This document shows positions 17,299-25,981 of a stretch of 64,000 nucleotides of DNA, piece after piece. This stretch comes from Aeromonas dhakensis (GTDB lineage Bacteria; Pseudomonadota; Gammaproteobacteria; Enterobacterales; Aeromonadaceae). The stretch covers positions 1 to 64,000 of the forward strand of contig NZ_CDBH01000060.1 in assembly GCF_000820305.1 (NCBI RefSeq). The letters are read 5' to 3'. A program made the position numbers and the translations under genes. A model generated the notes under the pieces. It saw nothing but the letters and a program-made list of their open reading frames with translations, had not been told where the DNA came from and did no database searches. Every line of letters begins with the position of its first letter. The stretch's first letter is position 1.

Positions 17299-18177
17299 AT
17301 GAAACTGGCACAAGGTCTGTTGTTGAGTCTAGTGTTCGCGTCCATGGCCGGGGCCAACGAGGTCACCCTGAGCTGGCAGTGGCAATCGGCCGACGGTCAG
17401 CAGAAGCATCTGCAACTGAACGCGGACGAGCGGGTCATCGCCGCCAGCCGCCACGAGATGACCCTGCTCGATGCCTCCCTCAACTATCCGCTGGAGACCC
17501 TCTACTCCTACATCAGCCCGCGGCTCTACAACAGCATCAACCTCATCAACCAGACCAGCCCCGAGACCGCCACCAAGTTTCGCAATCTGGAGCAGGCCTT
17601 CACCCTGCACGACGACAGCATGGAGTCGACCCTGTTCTGGCAGGCCTATCAGCAATATCAGGACGACGCCTTCTATCAGATGCGGGTGGTGCCCTGCGTT
17701 CACCCCGCCAACCGCAAGCTGCCCTGCGTGCGCCCTAACTATTCCCAGCTGTTCTACCAGTTCAAGGGCGACCTGAGGCCCCTGGCGAAACAGTTCCTGG
17801 CCAAGGATCTCGCCACCAGTGTCGGCCTGCTGCAGGAGTGGCTGAGTGGCATTCCCACTCCGCCCGAACAGATGGACCACTTCGCTCCGCCGCTGCAGGC
17901 CTTGCAGAACAACAAGGCGGACAGCGACGAGAAGGCGCTGCTGATGGCAAGCCTCTTGGCCGAGCTGGCCCCCCAGTACATGCTCAGCATCATCTATCCG
18001 AACATCAGCATCGGCAGCGTCTCGCCAGCCTGGCTGGCCATCACCGCCGACAGCGGTTTGAAAGGAGATACGGTGGTGATCGGCAACCAGCGCCACATTC
18101 TGCTGACCGGCTCTCCCCTGCTGGCCCAGCAGATGACCATGGCCAAGATCCCGCTGGTGAGCGAACCGCTCTACTGA
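17299..18177 (+). CDS. exported protein of unknown function
   Basis: 292 residues. Signal peptide KLAQGLLLSLVFASMAGANE. The mature protein is mixed alpha/beta, with a Cys pair (VVPCVHPANRKLPCVRPNY) likely forming a disulfide and a C-terminal region of strands (LSIIYPNISIGSVSPAWLAI). The ATG at 17299 is preceded by AGCAGGA. It stands alone in its transcription unit; a hairpin without a T-tract (18196-18222) follows. No domain recognised. Confidence 0.7.
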   Translation: MKLAQGLLLSLVFASMAGANEVTLSWQWQSADGQQKHLQLNADERVIAASRHEMTLLDASLNYPLETLYSYISPRLYNSINLINQTSPETATKFRNLEQAFTLHDDSMESTLFWQAYQQYQDDAFYQMRVVPCVHPANRKLPCVRPNYSQLFYQFKGDLRPLAKQFLAKDLATSVGLLQEWLSGIPTPPEQMDHFAPPLQALQNNKADSDEKALLMASLLAELAPQYMLSIIYPNISIGSVSPAWLAITADSGLKGDTVVIGNQRHILLTGSPLLAQQMTMAKIPLVSEPLY

Positions 18178-18404
18178 GGCCTATCCCCTTCCTCAAGTCT
18201 GGCTGCAGAGCGCGGCCAGACTCCTCAAACCAGTTTATAAGCAATTGATTTTTATCGACTGCGTGCCATCCTAGCCGCCTTTGTCCGCCAGCCCCCGTGC
18301 AGGCGGGCAGTCGAACGCCTCAATGCCGGCTTTTATTTAACACTTTTTAAACAGATCCGATCAGTTTAGGATGAGTTCGGCCCCATTCCCTCAATGCAAA
18401 AATC

Positions 18405-18417
18405 GTTATAACATAAC
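18405..18417. promoter_or_regulatory. Zur-like operator before ytfJ
   Basis: GTTATAACATAAC has perfect GTTAT / ATAAC arms around three bases. This matches the arms of the enterobacterial Zur core GTTATAWTATAAC. It ends four bases before the AGGAG ribosome site of ytfJ, so binding would block expression. The downstream zrg genes encode zinc uptake, which fits. Confidence 0.6.
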
Positions 18418-18435
18418 AAAAGGAGTGTCATCAGG

Positions 18436-18978
18436 ATGAAACATCTCGTACTTACTCTGGCGCTGCTGCCAACGCTGGCCCTGGCTCACAACATCAAGGA
18501 GTCGGCCCAGGTGCCGCTGGTCAACATCGGCGACAAGGGTGAGCTGGTACTGAAAGAGAAAGAGATCGGCTATCAGCCCTGGCAAAGCAAGGTACTGACC
18601 GGCAAGGTCTTTCTGATCCAGCACATCGCCGGTCGCTCCAGCGCCAAGGAGCTCAACGCCCCCATGATCGAAGCGATCAAGGCGGCCAAGCTGCCCCACG
18701 ACAAGTACCAGACCGTCACCATCATCAACAGCAATGACGCCATCTGGGGCACCTCCGGCTTCGTGAAGAGCAGTGCCGAAGACAGCAAGAAGGAATTCCC
18801 CTGGTCCGCCATGGTGCTGGATGCCAAGGGCATGGCCCGCAACGCCTGGGACCTGGCGCCGGAAAGCTCGGCCATCATCCTGCTGGACAAAGAGGGCAAG
18901 GTGCTGTTCGTCAAGGACGGTCAGCTCGATGCCAACAATATCGCTACCGTGATGGGGCTCATCCAGTCCCATCTCTAA
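18436..18978 (+). CDS. ytfJ: YtfJ-family periplasmic protein
   Basis: 180 residues with signal peptide KHLVLTLALLPTLALAHN and a thioredoxin-like YtfJ domain (VFLIQHIAGRSSAKELN, TVTIINSNDAIWGTSGFVK, FPWSAMVLDAKG). It lacks the CxxC of active thioredoxins, as usual in this family, and the family's role is unknown. The Zur-like box just upstream and the zinc cluster downstream suggest it belongs to the zinc-starvation response here (inference). Confidence 0.88.
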   Translation: MKHLVLTLALLPTLALAHNIKESAQVPLVNIGDKGELVLKEKEIGYQPWQSKVLTGKVFLIQHIAGRSSAKELNAPMIEAIKAAKLPHDKYQTVTIINSNDAIWGTSGFVKSSAEDSKKEFPWSAMVLDAKGMARNAWDLAPESSAIILLDKEGKVLFVKDGQLDANNIATVMGLIQSHL

Positions 18979-18987
18979 GCCAGAGAA

Positions 18988-19010
18988 AAGGGGCGCTGAT
19001 GGCGCCCCTT
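18988..19010 (+). terminator. hairpin after ytfJ
   Basis: Stem AAGGGGCGC with GCGCCCCTT, followed by TGATA rather than a T-run. It may stop only part of the transcription into the zinc genes. Confidence 0.6.
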
Positions 19011-19022
19011 TGATAGGGGTCT

Positions 19023-19313
19023 ATGGGTCGTACCAAGCTGAAAATCTGGTTGCTGCTGCTGGGCTGGTTGTGGCTGCAACCCGTGCTGGCACAACATCCG
19101 CTGGAAGCCGACCTGCCCGGCCACAACCACGCCTGTGTCCTCTGCGCCCTGCATCTGGATGGCAAGCTGGCACTCACCCCGACCCTGGTCATCCCCTCTT
19201 CACAAGTCGTCATCGGCAAGCTCCTTGACGCCGCCTTGCCCAAACCTCATGCCACCCCCTCAGGTCAGTGCCGCATCCGCGCGCCGCCACAGCTTCATCG
19301 CTTATCCGGCTAA
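19023..19313 (+). CDS. small exported CxxC protein heading the zinc cluster
   Basis: 96 residues. N-terminal signal (LKIWLLLLGWLWLQPVLAQ), then HPLEADLPGHNHACVLCALH with a CVLC pair flanked by His residues, a plausible metal site. The rest is short and of low complexity. TAGGGG sits just before the ATG. It lies 35 bases before zrgA and probably shares its message. It resembles small accessory proteins found beside metal ABC systems; I do not recognise a named family. Confidence 0.65.
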   Translation: MGRTKLKIWLLLLGWLWLQPVLAQHPLEADLPGHNHACVLCALHLDGKLALTPTLVIPSSQVVIGKLLDAALPKPHATPSGQCRIRAPPQLHRLSG

Positions 19314-19348
19314 ATCCATTTTTCAATAAACTTTTCAAAGGATTAACG

Positions 19349-19951
19349 ATGAAAGCAGTCACCCTGTTATTGGCGGCCGCCGCATTTGGCGTGCAGGCAA
19401 ACCACGATGAACACGACAGTCACGGCCACGGCGCCCACGAGCACGGCAACGGCCACCTCAACCTGGTGCTTGATGGCAACCAGCTGATGATCGAGCTGCA
19501 GGCCCCCGCCGCCGATCTGGTGGGCTTCGAGCACGCCGCCAAGAGCGATGACGAGAAAGCGCAATACGCCAAGGCCGTGGCCCAGCTCAAGCAACCCGAT
19601 GCCCTGCTGCGCTTCGACCCGGCCGCCGGCTGCACGCTGACCCAGCAGGCGCTGCAGGCCGCCAAGGAAGATCACGACCATGACCATGACCATGACCATG
19701 ACCATGACCATGACCATGACCACCAGAAGTCTGACGGCAAGCACGACGAACACCAGCACGACGATGCCGGTCACGCCGACATGGGGGCTATGTACACCTA
19801 CACCTGCGCGGAGCCAGCCAAGCTGACCGGGCTGGAAGCCACCCTGTTCAGCGTCTATCCGAGCCTGGAGAAGCTGAGCGTGCAGGGCATACTGCCCAGC
19901 GGCCAGACCGCGGCCGAGCTGACCCCCTCCGCCAACAAACTGAGCTGGTAA
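19349..19951 (+). CDS. zrgA: ZrgA-like periplasmic zinc-binding protein (DUF2796)
   Basis: 200 residues: signal peptide KAVTLLLAAAAFGVQA, a His-rich N-terminus (HDEHDSHGHGAHEHGNGH), the DUF2796 core (LNLVLDGNQLMIELQAPAAD), a run of nine Asp-His pairs, another His-rich patch and a C-terminal part with TYTCAEP. In Vibrio cholerae the homologous ZrgA is the zinc-binding component of an ABC-type zinc uptake system. AAAGGAT precedes the ATG at 19349. The ATPase gene begins four bases after the stop. Confidence 0.85.
   Translation: MKAVTLLLAAAAFGVQANHDEHDSHGHGAHEHGNGHLNLVLDGNQLMIELQAPAADLVGFEHAAKSDDEKAQYAKAVAQLKQPDALLRFDPAAGCTLTQQALQAAKEDHDHDHDHDHDHDHDHDHQKSDGKHDEHQHDDAGHADMGAMYTYTCAEPAKLTGLEATLFSVYPSLEKLSVQGILPSGQTAAELTPSANKLSW
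19676..19723 (+). repeat. hexanucleotide repeat encoding Asp-His pairs
   Basis: Seven GACCAT units followed by GACCAC, preceded by one GATCAC. The repeat is in frame, so slippage would change the number of Asp-His metal-binding pairs in ZrgA without breaking the gene. Confidence 0.9.
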
Positions 19952-19955
19952 CGCC

Positions 19956-20645
19956 ATGAAAAATGCCGTGGTTGAGATCCGCGATCTGGCCTTTGCCTGG
20001 CCGGGTCACGAGGTTGTACTCGATCTGCCCGCCCTCACCATCGGCGAGGGGGAACGGGTGTTCATCAAGGGACCGTCCGGTTCGGGCAAGTCGACCCTGC
20101 TCGGCCTGCTGGCCGGGATCCAGACCGCCAACCACGGCACCCTGGAGGTACTGGGCCAGCCGCTGGCCCAGCTCTCTGGCCGTGCCCGTGACCACTTCCG
20201 GGCGGCCAATCTGGGTTACATCTTCCAGCAGTTCAACCTGCTGCCGTTTTTATCCGTGCAGGACAACGTCACCAGCGCCCTCACCTTCTCCCCCGAGAAG
20301 CGGGCCCGGCTGCAAGGCAGCCCGGCCGAGGAGGCGCGCCGCCTGCTGCGGGAATTGCAACTGCCCGAGGAGGCGCTTCACAGGCCAGTCCATGCCCTCA
20401 GCATCGGCCAGCAGCAGCGGGTGGCCGCCGCCCGCGCGCTGATCGGCTCGCCGCCGCTGGTGATCGCCGACGAGCCCACCTCGGCGCTCGATACCGACAA
20501 CCGGGCCGCCTTCATCAAGCTGCTGTTCGAGGAGTGCGACAAGCAGGGCTCGACCCTGGTCTTCGTCAGCCACGACCCCTATCTCGAGCCGCTCTTCCCG
20601 CGGGTGGAGAACCTGCAACAGCTGAACAGGAGGGCAACATGCTGA
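19956..20645 (+). CDS. ABC transporter ATPase of the zinc cluster
   Basis: 229 residues, LolD/MacB-type ATPase. Walker A GPSGSGKST, Q-loop FQQFNLLPF, Walker B VIADEPTSALD and switch His VFVSHD are present. The signature reads LSIGQQQR, close to the canonical LSGGQQQR with Gly to Ile at position three. It overlaps the FtsX-like permease by seven bases. Partner ATPases of this type power mechanotransmission rather than direct channel transport, so zinc handling here may work on the envelope side. Confidence 0.88.
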   Translation: MKNAVVEIRDLAFAWPGHEVVLDLPALTIGEGERVFIKGPSGSGKSTLLGLLAGIQTANHGTLEVLGQPLAQLSGRARDHFRAANLGYIFQQFNLLPFLSVQDNVTSALTFSPEKRARLQGSPAEEARRLLRELQLPEEALHRPVHALSIGQQQRVAAARALIGSPPLVIADEPTSALDTDNRAAFIKLLFEECDKQGSTLVFVSHDPYLEPLFPRVENLQQLNRRATC

Positions 20646-21886
20646 AACTCGCCCTGCAAAGCCTCTGGGCCCGCCGCCTCACCGCCGGGCTCACCCTGCT
20701 GGCGGTCGCCATCAGTGTCACCCTGCTGCTCGGGGTGGAGCGAGTGCGCAATCAGGCCCGCGAGAGCTTCGCCAACACGGTGTCGGGCACGGACCTCATC
20801 GTCGGCGCCCGCTCCGGCCAGGTGAACCTGCTGCTCTACTCGGTGTTTCGCATCGGCAATCCCACCAACAACGTGGGCTGGGACGCCTATCAGGCCATCA
20901 AGCAACAACCCGGCATCGCCTGGACCATCCCGCTTTCCCTTGGTGACTCCCACAAGGGGTTTCGCGTGCTTGGCACCAATGGCGACTACTTCACCCACCT
21001 CAAATATGGCCAGCAGCAGGCACTGGTCATGCGTGAAGGGCGAGCATTCGAGACGCCGTTCGAGGCGGTGCTCGGCGCCCAGGTGGCCGAGAAGCTCGGT
21101 TATCACCTGGGGCAGTCCATCGTCATCGCCCACGGTGCCGGTAACACCTCGTTCAGCCAGCACGACAACCTGCCGTTCAAGGTGGTGGGGATCCTGGCAC
21201 CGACCGGCACCCCCATCGATCGCACCATCCATGTACCGCTGGCCGGTATCGAGGCGATCCACCTTGGCTGGGACACCGGCCGTCACAGCAAGAACGTGAC
21301 CGCCGAGCAGGCGCTGGCGCAGGATCTCACCCCCAAGACCATCACCGCCTTCATGGTGGGGCTCAGCAACCGGATCCTGGCGTTCCAGCTGCAGCGCAGC
21401 GTCAACACCTACCGGGGCGAGCCGCTGATGGCGATCCTGCCGGGGGCCGCCCTGCAGGAGCTGTGGAGCCTGATGAGCGTGGCGGAGACGGCGCTGTCGG
21501 TGATCGCCGGCTTCGTGGTGGTGGCAGGCCTCATCGGCATGCTGACCACCCTGCTGGCCGGCCTCAACGAGCGGCGCCGTGAGCTCGCCATCTTGCGCTC
21601 CCTCGGCGCCGGCCCCTCTCACCTGTTCCTGCTGCTGGCGCTGGAGGCGATGGCCCTCACCACCGCCGGCATTGCGCTCGGGGTGGCCGCGCTCTACCTG
21701 GGCCAAGCCCTTGCCACCCCCTGGCTGCTCGGTCACTATGGCCTGCAATTGAGCCTGGGGCTGCCAAGCGCCCACGAGTGGCAACTGCTGGGGCTGGTCT
21801 GGCTGGCCGGCATGGTGATAGGCCTGTTGCCCGCCGCCCGCGCCTATCGCTACAGCCTGAGCGATGGCATGAGCATTCGCGTCTAG
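20639..21886 (+). CDS. FtsX/MacB-type ABC permease of the zinc cluster
   Basis: 415 residues. One N-terminal helix (LTAGLTLLAVAISVTLLLGV), a large periplasmic MacB-like domain (~40-290), then three C-terminal helices (SVIAGFVVVAGLIGMLTTLLAG, AMALTTAGIALGVAALYLG, LLGLVWLAGMVIGLLPAA). NERRRELAILRSLGA between helices is the FtsX coupling motif. AGGAGGGCAAC precedes the ATG at 20639. Part of the zrg-type zinc uptake set. Confidence 0.88.
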   Translation: MLKLALQSLWARRLTAGLTLLAVAISVTLLLGVERVRNQARESFANTVSGTDLIVGARSGQVNLLLYSVFRIGNPTNNVGWDAYQAIKQQPGIAWTIPLSLGDSHKGFRVLGTNGDYFTHLKYGQQQALVMREGRAFETPFEAVLGAQVAEKLGYHLGQSIVIAHGAGNTSFSQHDNLPFKVVGILAPTGTPIDRTIHVPLAGIEAIHLGWDTGRHSKNVTAEQALAQDLTPKTITAFMVGLSNRILAFQLQRSVNTYRGEPLMAILPGAALQELWSLMSVAETALSVIAGFVVVAGLIGMLTTLLAGLNERRRELAILRSLGAGPSHLFLLLALEAMALTTAGIALGVAALYLGQALATPWLLGHYGLQLSLGLPSAHEWQLLGLVWLAGMVIGLLPAARAYRYSLSDGMSIRV

Positions 21887-21916
21887 CCAGGCGCCCATAA
21901 GAAACGAGAAGGACAG

Positions 21917-22396
21917 ATGATGAAGTGGAAAATCGTGGCGCTGCTGGCCGCCCTGCTGACGCTGCCGGCCATGGCTGCCGACTACAAGACCATCGACTGG
22001 GATGTGCTCATTCCGGAAGGTGAAAAACTGCTGCCCCCACCCCAGGTGAGCCACGATGGCAATCTTGCCTCTGTGCCCCAGCCGGTGGGCGGGGTCAACA
22101 AGAAGCTGGACGGCCAAGAGGTGCGCATCCCGGGCTTCGTGGTACCGCTGGAGGGGGATGCCAAGAAGATCACCGCCTTCCTGCTGGTGCCCTACTTCGG
22201 CGCCTGCATCCATGTGCCGCCCCCGCCCACCAACCAGGTGGTCTATGTGAGCTACCCCAAGGGAGCGCCAGTGGATGACCTGTGGGACGCCATCTGGGTG
22301 AAGGGCAAGATGCGCACGGTCAGCTCCAGTCACGAGATGGCCACCGCCTCCTATTCGCTGGAGGCGGTCGAGGTCAGTGTCTACGAAGAGCAGTGA
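21917..22396 (+). CDS. DUF3299 exported protein of the zinc cluster
   Basis: 159 residues with signal peptide KWKIVALLAALLTLPAMAAD. The DUF3299 core shows WDVLIPEGE, VRIPGFVVPLEG and FGACIHVPPPPTNQ; the last contains a Cys-x-His that could bind metal. This family accompanies DUF2796 and FtsX-like permeases in zinc clusters of vibrios. GAAGGA precedes tandem ATGs at 21917 and 21920. It closes the operon before a terminator. Confidence 0.85.
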   Translation: MMKWKIVALLAALLTLPAMAADYKTIDWDVLIPEGEKLLPPPQVSHDGNLASVPQPVGGVNKKLDGQEVRIPGFVVPLEGDAKKITAFLLVPYFGACIHVPPPPTNQVVYVSYPKGAPVDDLWDAIWVKGKMRTVSSSHEMATASYSLEAVEVSVYEEQ

Positions 22397-22406
22397 CTAG
22401 GCACAC

Positions 22407-22431
22407 ACGGCCTCCCGCGGGGGGCCGTTTT
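22407..22431 (+). terminator. terminator of the zinc cluster
   Basis: Stem ACGGCC with GGCCGT, extended by CCC/GGG pairs in the loop, followed by TTTTGTT. Confidence 0.8.
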
Positions 22432-22535
22432 GTTATCCGCGACGGCAAGAACCCGGCCAGCCCCTGCCTGAGGGATTGCCCGCCATCCCGGTTGGAGTAA
22501 CATTCAAGGCTAGACCTTGCGATCACGGAGCCAGC

Positions 22536-23402
22536 ATGGCTGACCTGCCCCCGCCCAAGAAAGAGAGTTCCATCCTGAGCAGCCAGGAGCAGACCCTGCG
22601 CCTGGCCCGCAGCCGCGGCATCGACGGCATGCTCACCCGCAACAGCGACAGCACCTTCGAGCAGCGCGCCGCCTTTCGCCAGCTGGCGGATCAGGCCGCC
22701 CGCCAGCGCAACCTGGAATCCATCATGGTGATGGCCTCTCGCCACTGCGAGGAGACGGCCGCCGGCGGCGAGATGGACAGCGACTGGCTGACCCACTTCC
22801 TGCAACTGGCGGAAGACATCAGCATGGTGCCCATGCAGCAGCTGTGGGGCCGCATCTTCGCCATCGAGATCGCCACCCCGGGCCGCTTCTCCATCCGTGC
22901 CCTCTCCACCCTCAAGGAGATGACCCAGCGCGAGGCCCAGCTGTTCCAGCGCATCTGCTCCCTCTCCTGCCACTACGTGGGCAGCGACGAGCAGCGGCTG
23001 CTGCTGGGGCTGCACAAGGGGGCCAGCCTGCTCAGCCGCGCCCGGGTGACCCGGCTCGGCCTTGGCAAGTACCGCATCCCCTACAACGCCCTGCTGCAAC
23101 TGTTCGAACTCGGCCTGCTGCACCGTGGCGAGCTGGAGTCCGGCCCGCTGCCCGCCGACGGGGTGGAGCTGGAGTTCGGCGATCAGCGCTGGCGCCTGCA
23201 GCGCAAGCAGACCAACATCACCCTGCTCTACTACCGGCTGACCCCGGTCGGCAACGAGCTCGCCCAGCTGCTGCAGGAGCCGCCGCTGGAGGAGTACCTG
23301 CAGGATCTGAAAACCGTGCTGGTGCAGGGGCTGCAGATCGAGACAATGATGCTGACCCCGCCCGCCGGGCCTGAGCCGGCCCCGGCCGAACCAACCCCCT
23401 GA
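22536..23402 (+). CDS. TIGR03899-family protein
   Basis: 288 residues, cytoplasmic, no signal. The features LARSRGIDGMLTRN, WLTHFLQLAEDISMVPMQQLWGRIFAIE and RFSIRALSTLKEMTQREAQLF resemble the TIGR03899/DUF2806 proteins of gammaproteobacteria, whose function is unknown. The DUF2806-like core is sometimes found in phage-defence or stress contexts. The ATG at 22536 has GGAG five bases upstream, in preference to a frame from 22476. Single-gene unit with its own terminator. Confidence 0.72.
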   Translation: MADLPPPKKESSILSSQEQTLRLARSRGIDGMLTRNSDSTFEQRAAFRQLADQAARQRNLESIMVMASRHCEETAAGGEMDSDWLTHFLQLAEDISMVPMQQLWGRIFAIEIATPGRFSIRALSTLKEMTQREAQLFQRICSLSCHYVGSDEQRLLLGLHKGASLLSRARVTRLGLGKYRIPYNALLQLFELGLLHRGELESGPLPADGVELEFGDQRWRLQRKQTNITLLYYRLTPVGNELAQLLQEPPLEEYLQDLKTVLVQGLQIETMMLTPPAGPEPAPAEPTP

Positions 23403-23407
23403 TCCTC

Positions 23408-23434
23408 CGGAGCCCGTCAGGGCTCCGCTGTTTT
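23408..23434 (+). terminator. terminator after the TIGR03899 gene
   Basis: Stem CGGAGCCC with GGGCTCCG around GTCA, then CTGTTTTA. Confidence 0.8.
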
Positions 23435-23668
23435 ACGCCTCCCGCCGCCGCTCGCGAAATGGCGCCGCCGTTGCCAAAACGGTTCTTGAAATGCAAATCC
23501 CCCCCCCCTCTGACTCGCCAGCCCCGCGCCCGCAGATCCGCTCGCCACCGGCCATCGCCCCCCCGCAGTGCCGCATGAGTGCCGCATGATCGACGATTTT
23601 CACCCCCGCTGGTGCAGCCCTTGCATTGGTGATGACGCCTTCCCCACAACCCGGTTTCGGAGCACACC

Positions 23669-25297
23669 ATGAGAGTCAATCAGCCTGTCACCCAGCATGA
23701 GCGTCGCTATCCCGAACACCAGCACCTCATCTCCACCACGGATCTGGAGAGCCGTATCACCTATGCCAACGAGGAGTTCTGCCAGATCGCAGACTTCACG
23801 CTGGAGGAGCTGCAGGGGGAGCACCACAATCTGGTGCGCCATCCGGATATGCCCAAACAGGCCTTCGCCGACCTCTGGCACCATATCCGGGCCGGCAAGA
23901 GCTGGATGGGGCCGGTGAAGAATCGCTGCAAGAACGGCGATCACTACTGGGTCAGTGCCTTCGTCACGCCGATCAAGGATGCCCACGGCAAGGTGGTGGA
24001 GTACCAATCGGTGCGAACCGCCCCCAGCGAGGAGATCAAGCAGCGGGCCGAGCGCATCTATGCCGGGCTGCGCGCCGACAAGGCGCCGCTGGCGCTCAGG
24101 CTGCCGGCCTTCTCCCACACGCTGGCAATCACCCTCTGCCTGCTGCCGAGCCTGGTGGCCATGATGGCGCTGGGGTATGAGCAGGCCTCCGGCTGGCTGC
24201 TGACCCTGGCCGTGCTGCCTTTGCTGCTGGCGGCCATGATCACTCAGGCCCTGAGCCGTCGCCTCGGCAAGCTCGACAAGCTGGCCCGCAGCCGCTTTGA
24301 CAACCCGCTGATGCAGCTGCTCTACACCAACAAGGTCGACAACATCGCCGCCATCGAGCTCGCCATGCTGATGAATCAGGCCGAGTTCAACGCCGTGCTG
24401 GCGCGCACCCAGCAGACCTGCAGCCGGATCCTGCTCTCGGCCGAAGGCGATCTGCGCAATGCCGAATCCATCACCAGCAACCTGCAGCAACAACAGGCCG
24501 AGACCAATCAGGTCGCCACCGCCATCACCCAGATGGCCGAGTCGATCCGCGAGGTCTCCCACAGCTCCACCGCCGCCTCCGACCTGCTGGATGAAACCGC
24601 CGACCTGTTCCGGGAAGGCAACCGCAGCGTGCAGGAGACCATAGGGGCGGTCGAAGGAATGCACGGCGAGATCGCTACCTCCAAGACGGTGATCCACACC
24701 TTGGCGACCCAATGCCGGGATATCGACGGCATCCTGGACGTCATCAACAGCATCGCCAACCAGACCAACCTGCTGGCCCTCAATGCGGCCATCGAGGCGG
24801 CCCGTGCCGGTGAGGCGGGCCGTGGTTTCTCGGTGGTGGCGGACGAGATCAGATCCCTGGCCATCAAGACCCAGGCCTCCACCGGCGAGATCCAGAAGAT
24901 GATAAGCCTCTTGCAAACCAGCGCGGCCAACGCCGAGCAGGCGATGGAAAAAGGGGGGGATCTCTCCGCCAGCTGCCAGCAGAAGGCCTCCGCTACCGGC
25001 ACCATACTGCAGCAGATCAACAGCATGTTGCAGCAGGTCGCCTCCGGCAGCAGCCAGATAGCCCAGGCCGTGCAGGAGCAGTCCCAGGTCACTGCCGATA
25101 TCGATCGCAACGTGCTCAGCATCAAGACCCTGGCCGATGACTCCAGCGTCGGCAGCCAGCATGCCGTCCACGGCATCAACCAGCTGGTACGACAGCTGAG
25201 TGACCTGGATCGGCTGGTACGCCAGTTCCAGCAACAACCCGCCTCTCCACAACTCGTCAACCCCAGCCCCGCCGGCCAGGTGGTGCTGGTCCGCTGA
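23669..25297 (+). CDS. PAS-domain methyl-accepting chemotaxis protein (Aer-like)
   Basis: 542 residues. An N-terminal PAS domain (~15-120: [51 protein letters not shown]) has the Aer-type motif that binds FAD. One or two helices follow (~145-195), then a signalling domain whose hairpin tip is [24 protein letters not shown]. There is no periplasmic sensor domain, so it probably reads redox state or oxygen from the cytoplasm. The window holds no che genes; the receptor is an orphan. Confidence 0.92.
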   Translation: MRVNQPVTQHERRYPEHQHLISTTDLESRITYANEEFCQIADFTLEELQGEHHNLVRHPDMPKQAFADLWHHIRAGKSWMGPVKNRCKNGDHYWVSAFVTPIKDAHGKVVEYQSVRTAPSEEIKQRAERIYAGLRADKAPLALRLPAFSHTLAITLCLLPSLVAMMALGYEQASGWLLTLAVLPLLLAAMITQALSRRLGKLDKLARSRFDNPLMQLLYTNKVDNIAAIELAMLMNQAEFNAVLARTQQTCSRILLSAEGDLRNAESITSNLQQQQAETNQVATAITQMAESIREVSHSSTAASDLLDETADLFREGNRSVQETIGAVEGMHGEIATSKTVIHTLATQCRDIDGILDVINSIANQTNLLALNAAIEAARAGEAGRGFSVVADEIRSLAIKTQASTGEIQKMISLLQTSAANAEQAMEKGGDLSASCQQKASATGTILQQINSMLQQVASGSSQIAQAVQEQSQVTADIDRNVLSIKTLADDSSVGSQHAVHGINQLVRQLSDLDRLVRQFQQQPASPQLVNPSPAGQVVLVR

Positions 25298-25566
25298 TCC
25301 CGAGACCGTGCGCTAACAACAAAAAAGGGCCTCTGTCGTCACCGGCAGCGGGCCCATTTATCTCTGGTGGGAAACGCAGATCTGACTGGGCCGGGATGCC
25401 CATGCCATCGCTGGCCCGGCCTTGATGTCATTACCTTGGCATCTGCTCTGCAACTCATTCAACAGAGTGGCATCCCGCAGTTCATTCCCCCCGCCCAAAT
25501 ACGCAGCGAGCATTGAGAAAGTACGGACGCTGAGATACCCCTACGCCCGCCCCCCCATGGCAGCTC

Positions 25567-25734
25567 AATTTATTGATCTTGCCCGAGAAATCACTCACTC
25601 CTCCTTCCCTAACCAGCTCCGTTCGGTAACATGGCCATCAGATCCCCTCTTGTCGGAGTCAGTCATGAACCAGACCAGAGCCACACCGCAGGGAAAGCGC
25701 AGCAGACTGGAGGCTGAAATTCAGGGGCGGTAGC
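25567..25734 (+). repeat. dispersed repeat, copy 1
   Basis: Starts AATTTATTGATCTTG and ends CTGAAATTCAGGGGCGGTAGCC. A second copy is at 42198-42369. The ends are almost identical and the middle is diverged (GTCGGAGTC is kept). Both copies lie just right of a C-run (7 here, 12 in copy 2) and left of an AT-rich gene cluster. Confidence 0.75.
25665..25733 (+). CDS. possible 22-residue peptide in repeat copy 1
   Basis: ATG at 25665 with GGAG six bases upstream, ending at TAG 25731-25733. The C-terminus LEAEIQGR and stop are also encoded in the second repeat copy (stop 42365-42367) with one silent change, but there a one-base shift puts the matching upstream ATG out of frame. It could be a real small peptide, a leader, or the remnant of a duplicated gene start. 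Confidence 0.3.
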   Translation: MNQTRATPQGKRSRLEAEIQGR

Positions 25735-25981
25735 CTTGCTTGAGGAATAGCCACGCGGGTGGCGACCTGCTGCGCCTTATTAACAAGGATGACAGCCCTG
25801 ATTTTGTTGGCGCCATTATTTCACTGCCCAGGTGATAGCACTAAAAAACGCCACACCCAGTCAGGCTACTAATTTCACTGGAAACGCTTCGCCATAAAAG
25901 GCAGCATCTCCCTCAGACAGGATACGTCAATGCGCTAAATTCCCTTGGCGCATTAAACAAATGAAATAGTTCAGAGGCAAC

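Larger units (their letters stand above)
25298..25981. other. 684-bp gene-poor gap left of the AT-rich island
   Basis: Holds a weak hairpin after the chemoreceptor (25326-25356), a GGCCGGG/CCCGGCC dyad (25389-25422), a C-run (25550-25556), the dispersed repeat at 25567-25734 with its short frame, and 240 bases of falling GC up to the first island gene. No longer coding frame looks convincing. Confidence 0.6.

Noticed and set aside
19676-19723. CRISPR-like array
   Set aside because: The repeats are six bases, contiguous and coding; there are no spacers.
20579-22333. 584-residue minus-strand frame across the zinc permease
   Set aside because: Shadow of the FtsX-like gene; Gln/His-rich with no domain.
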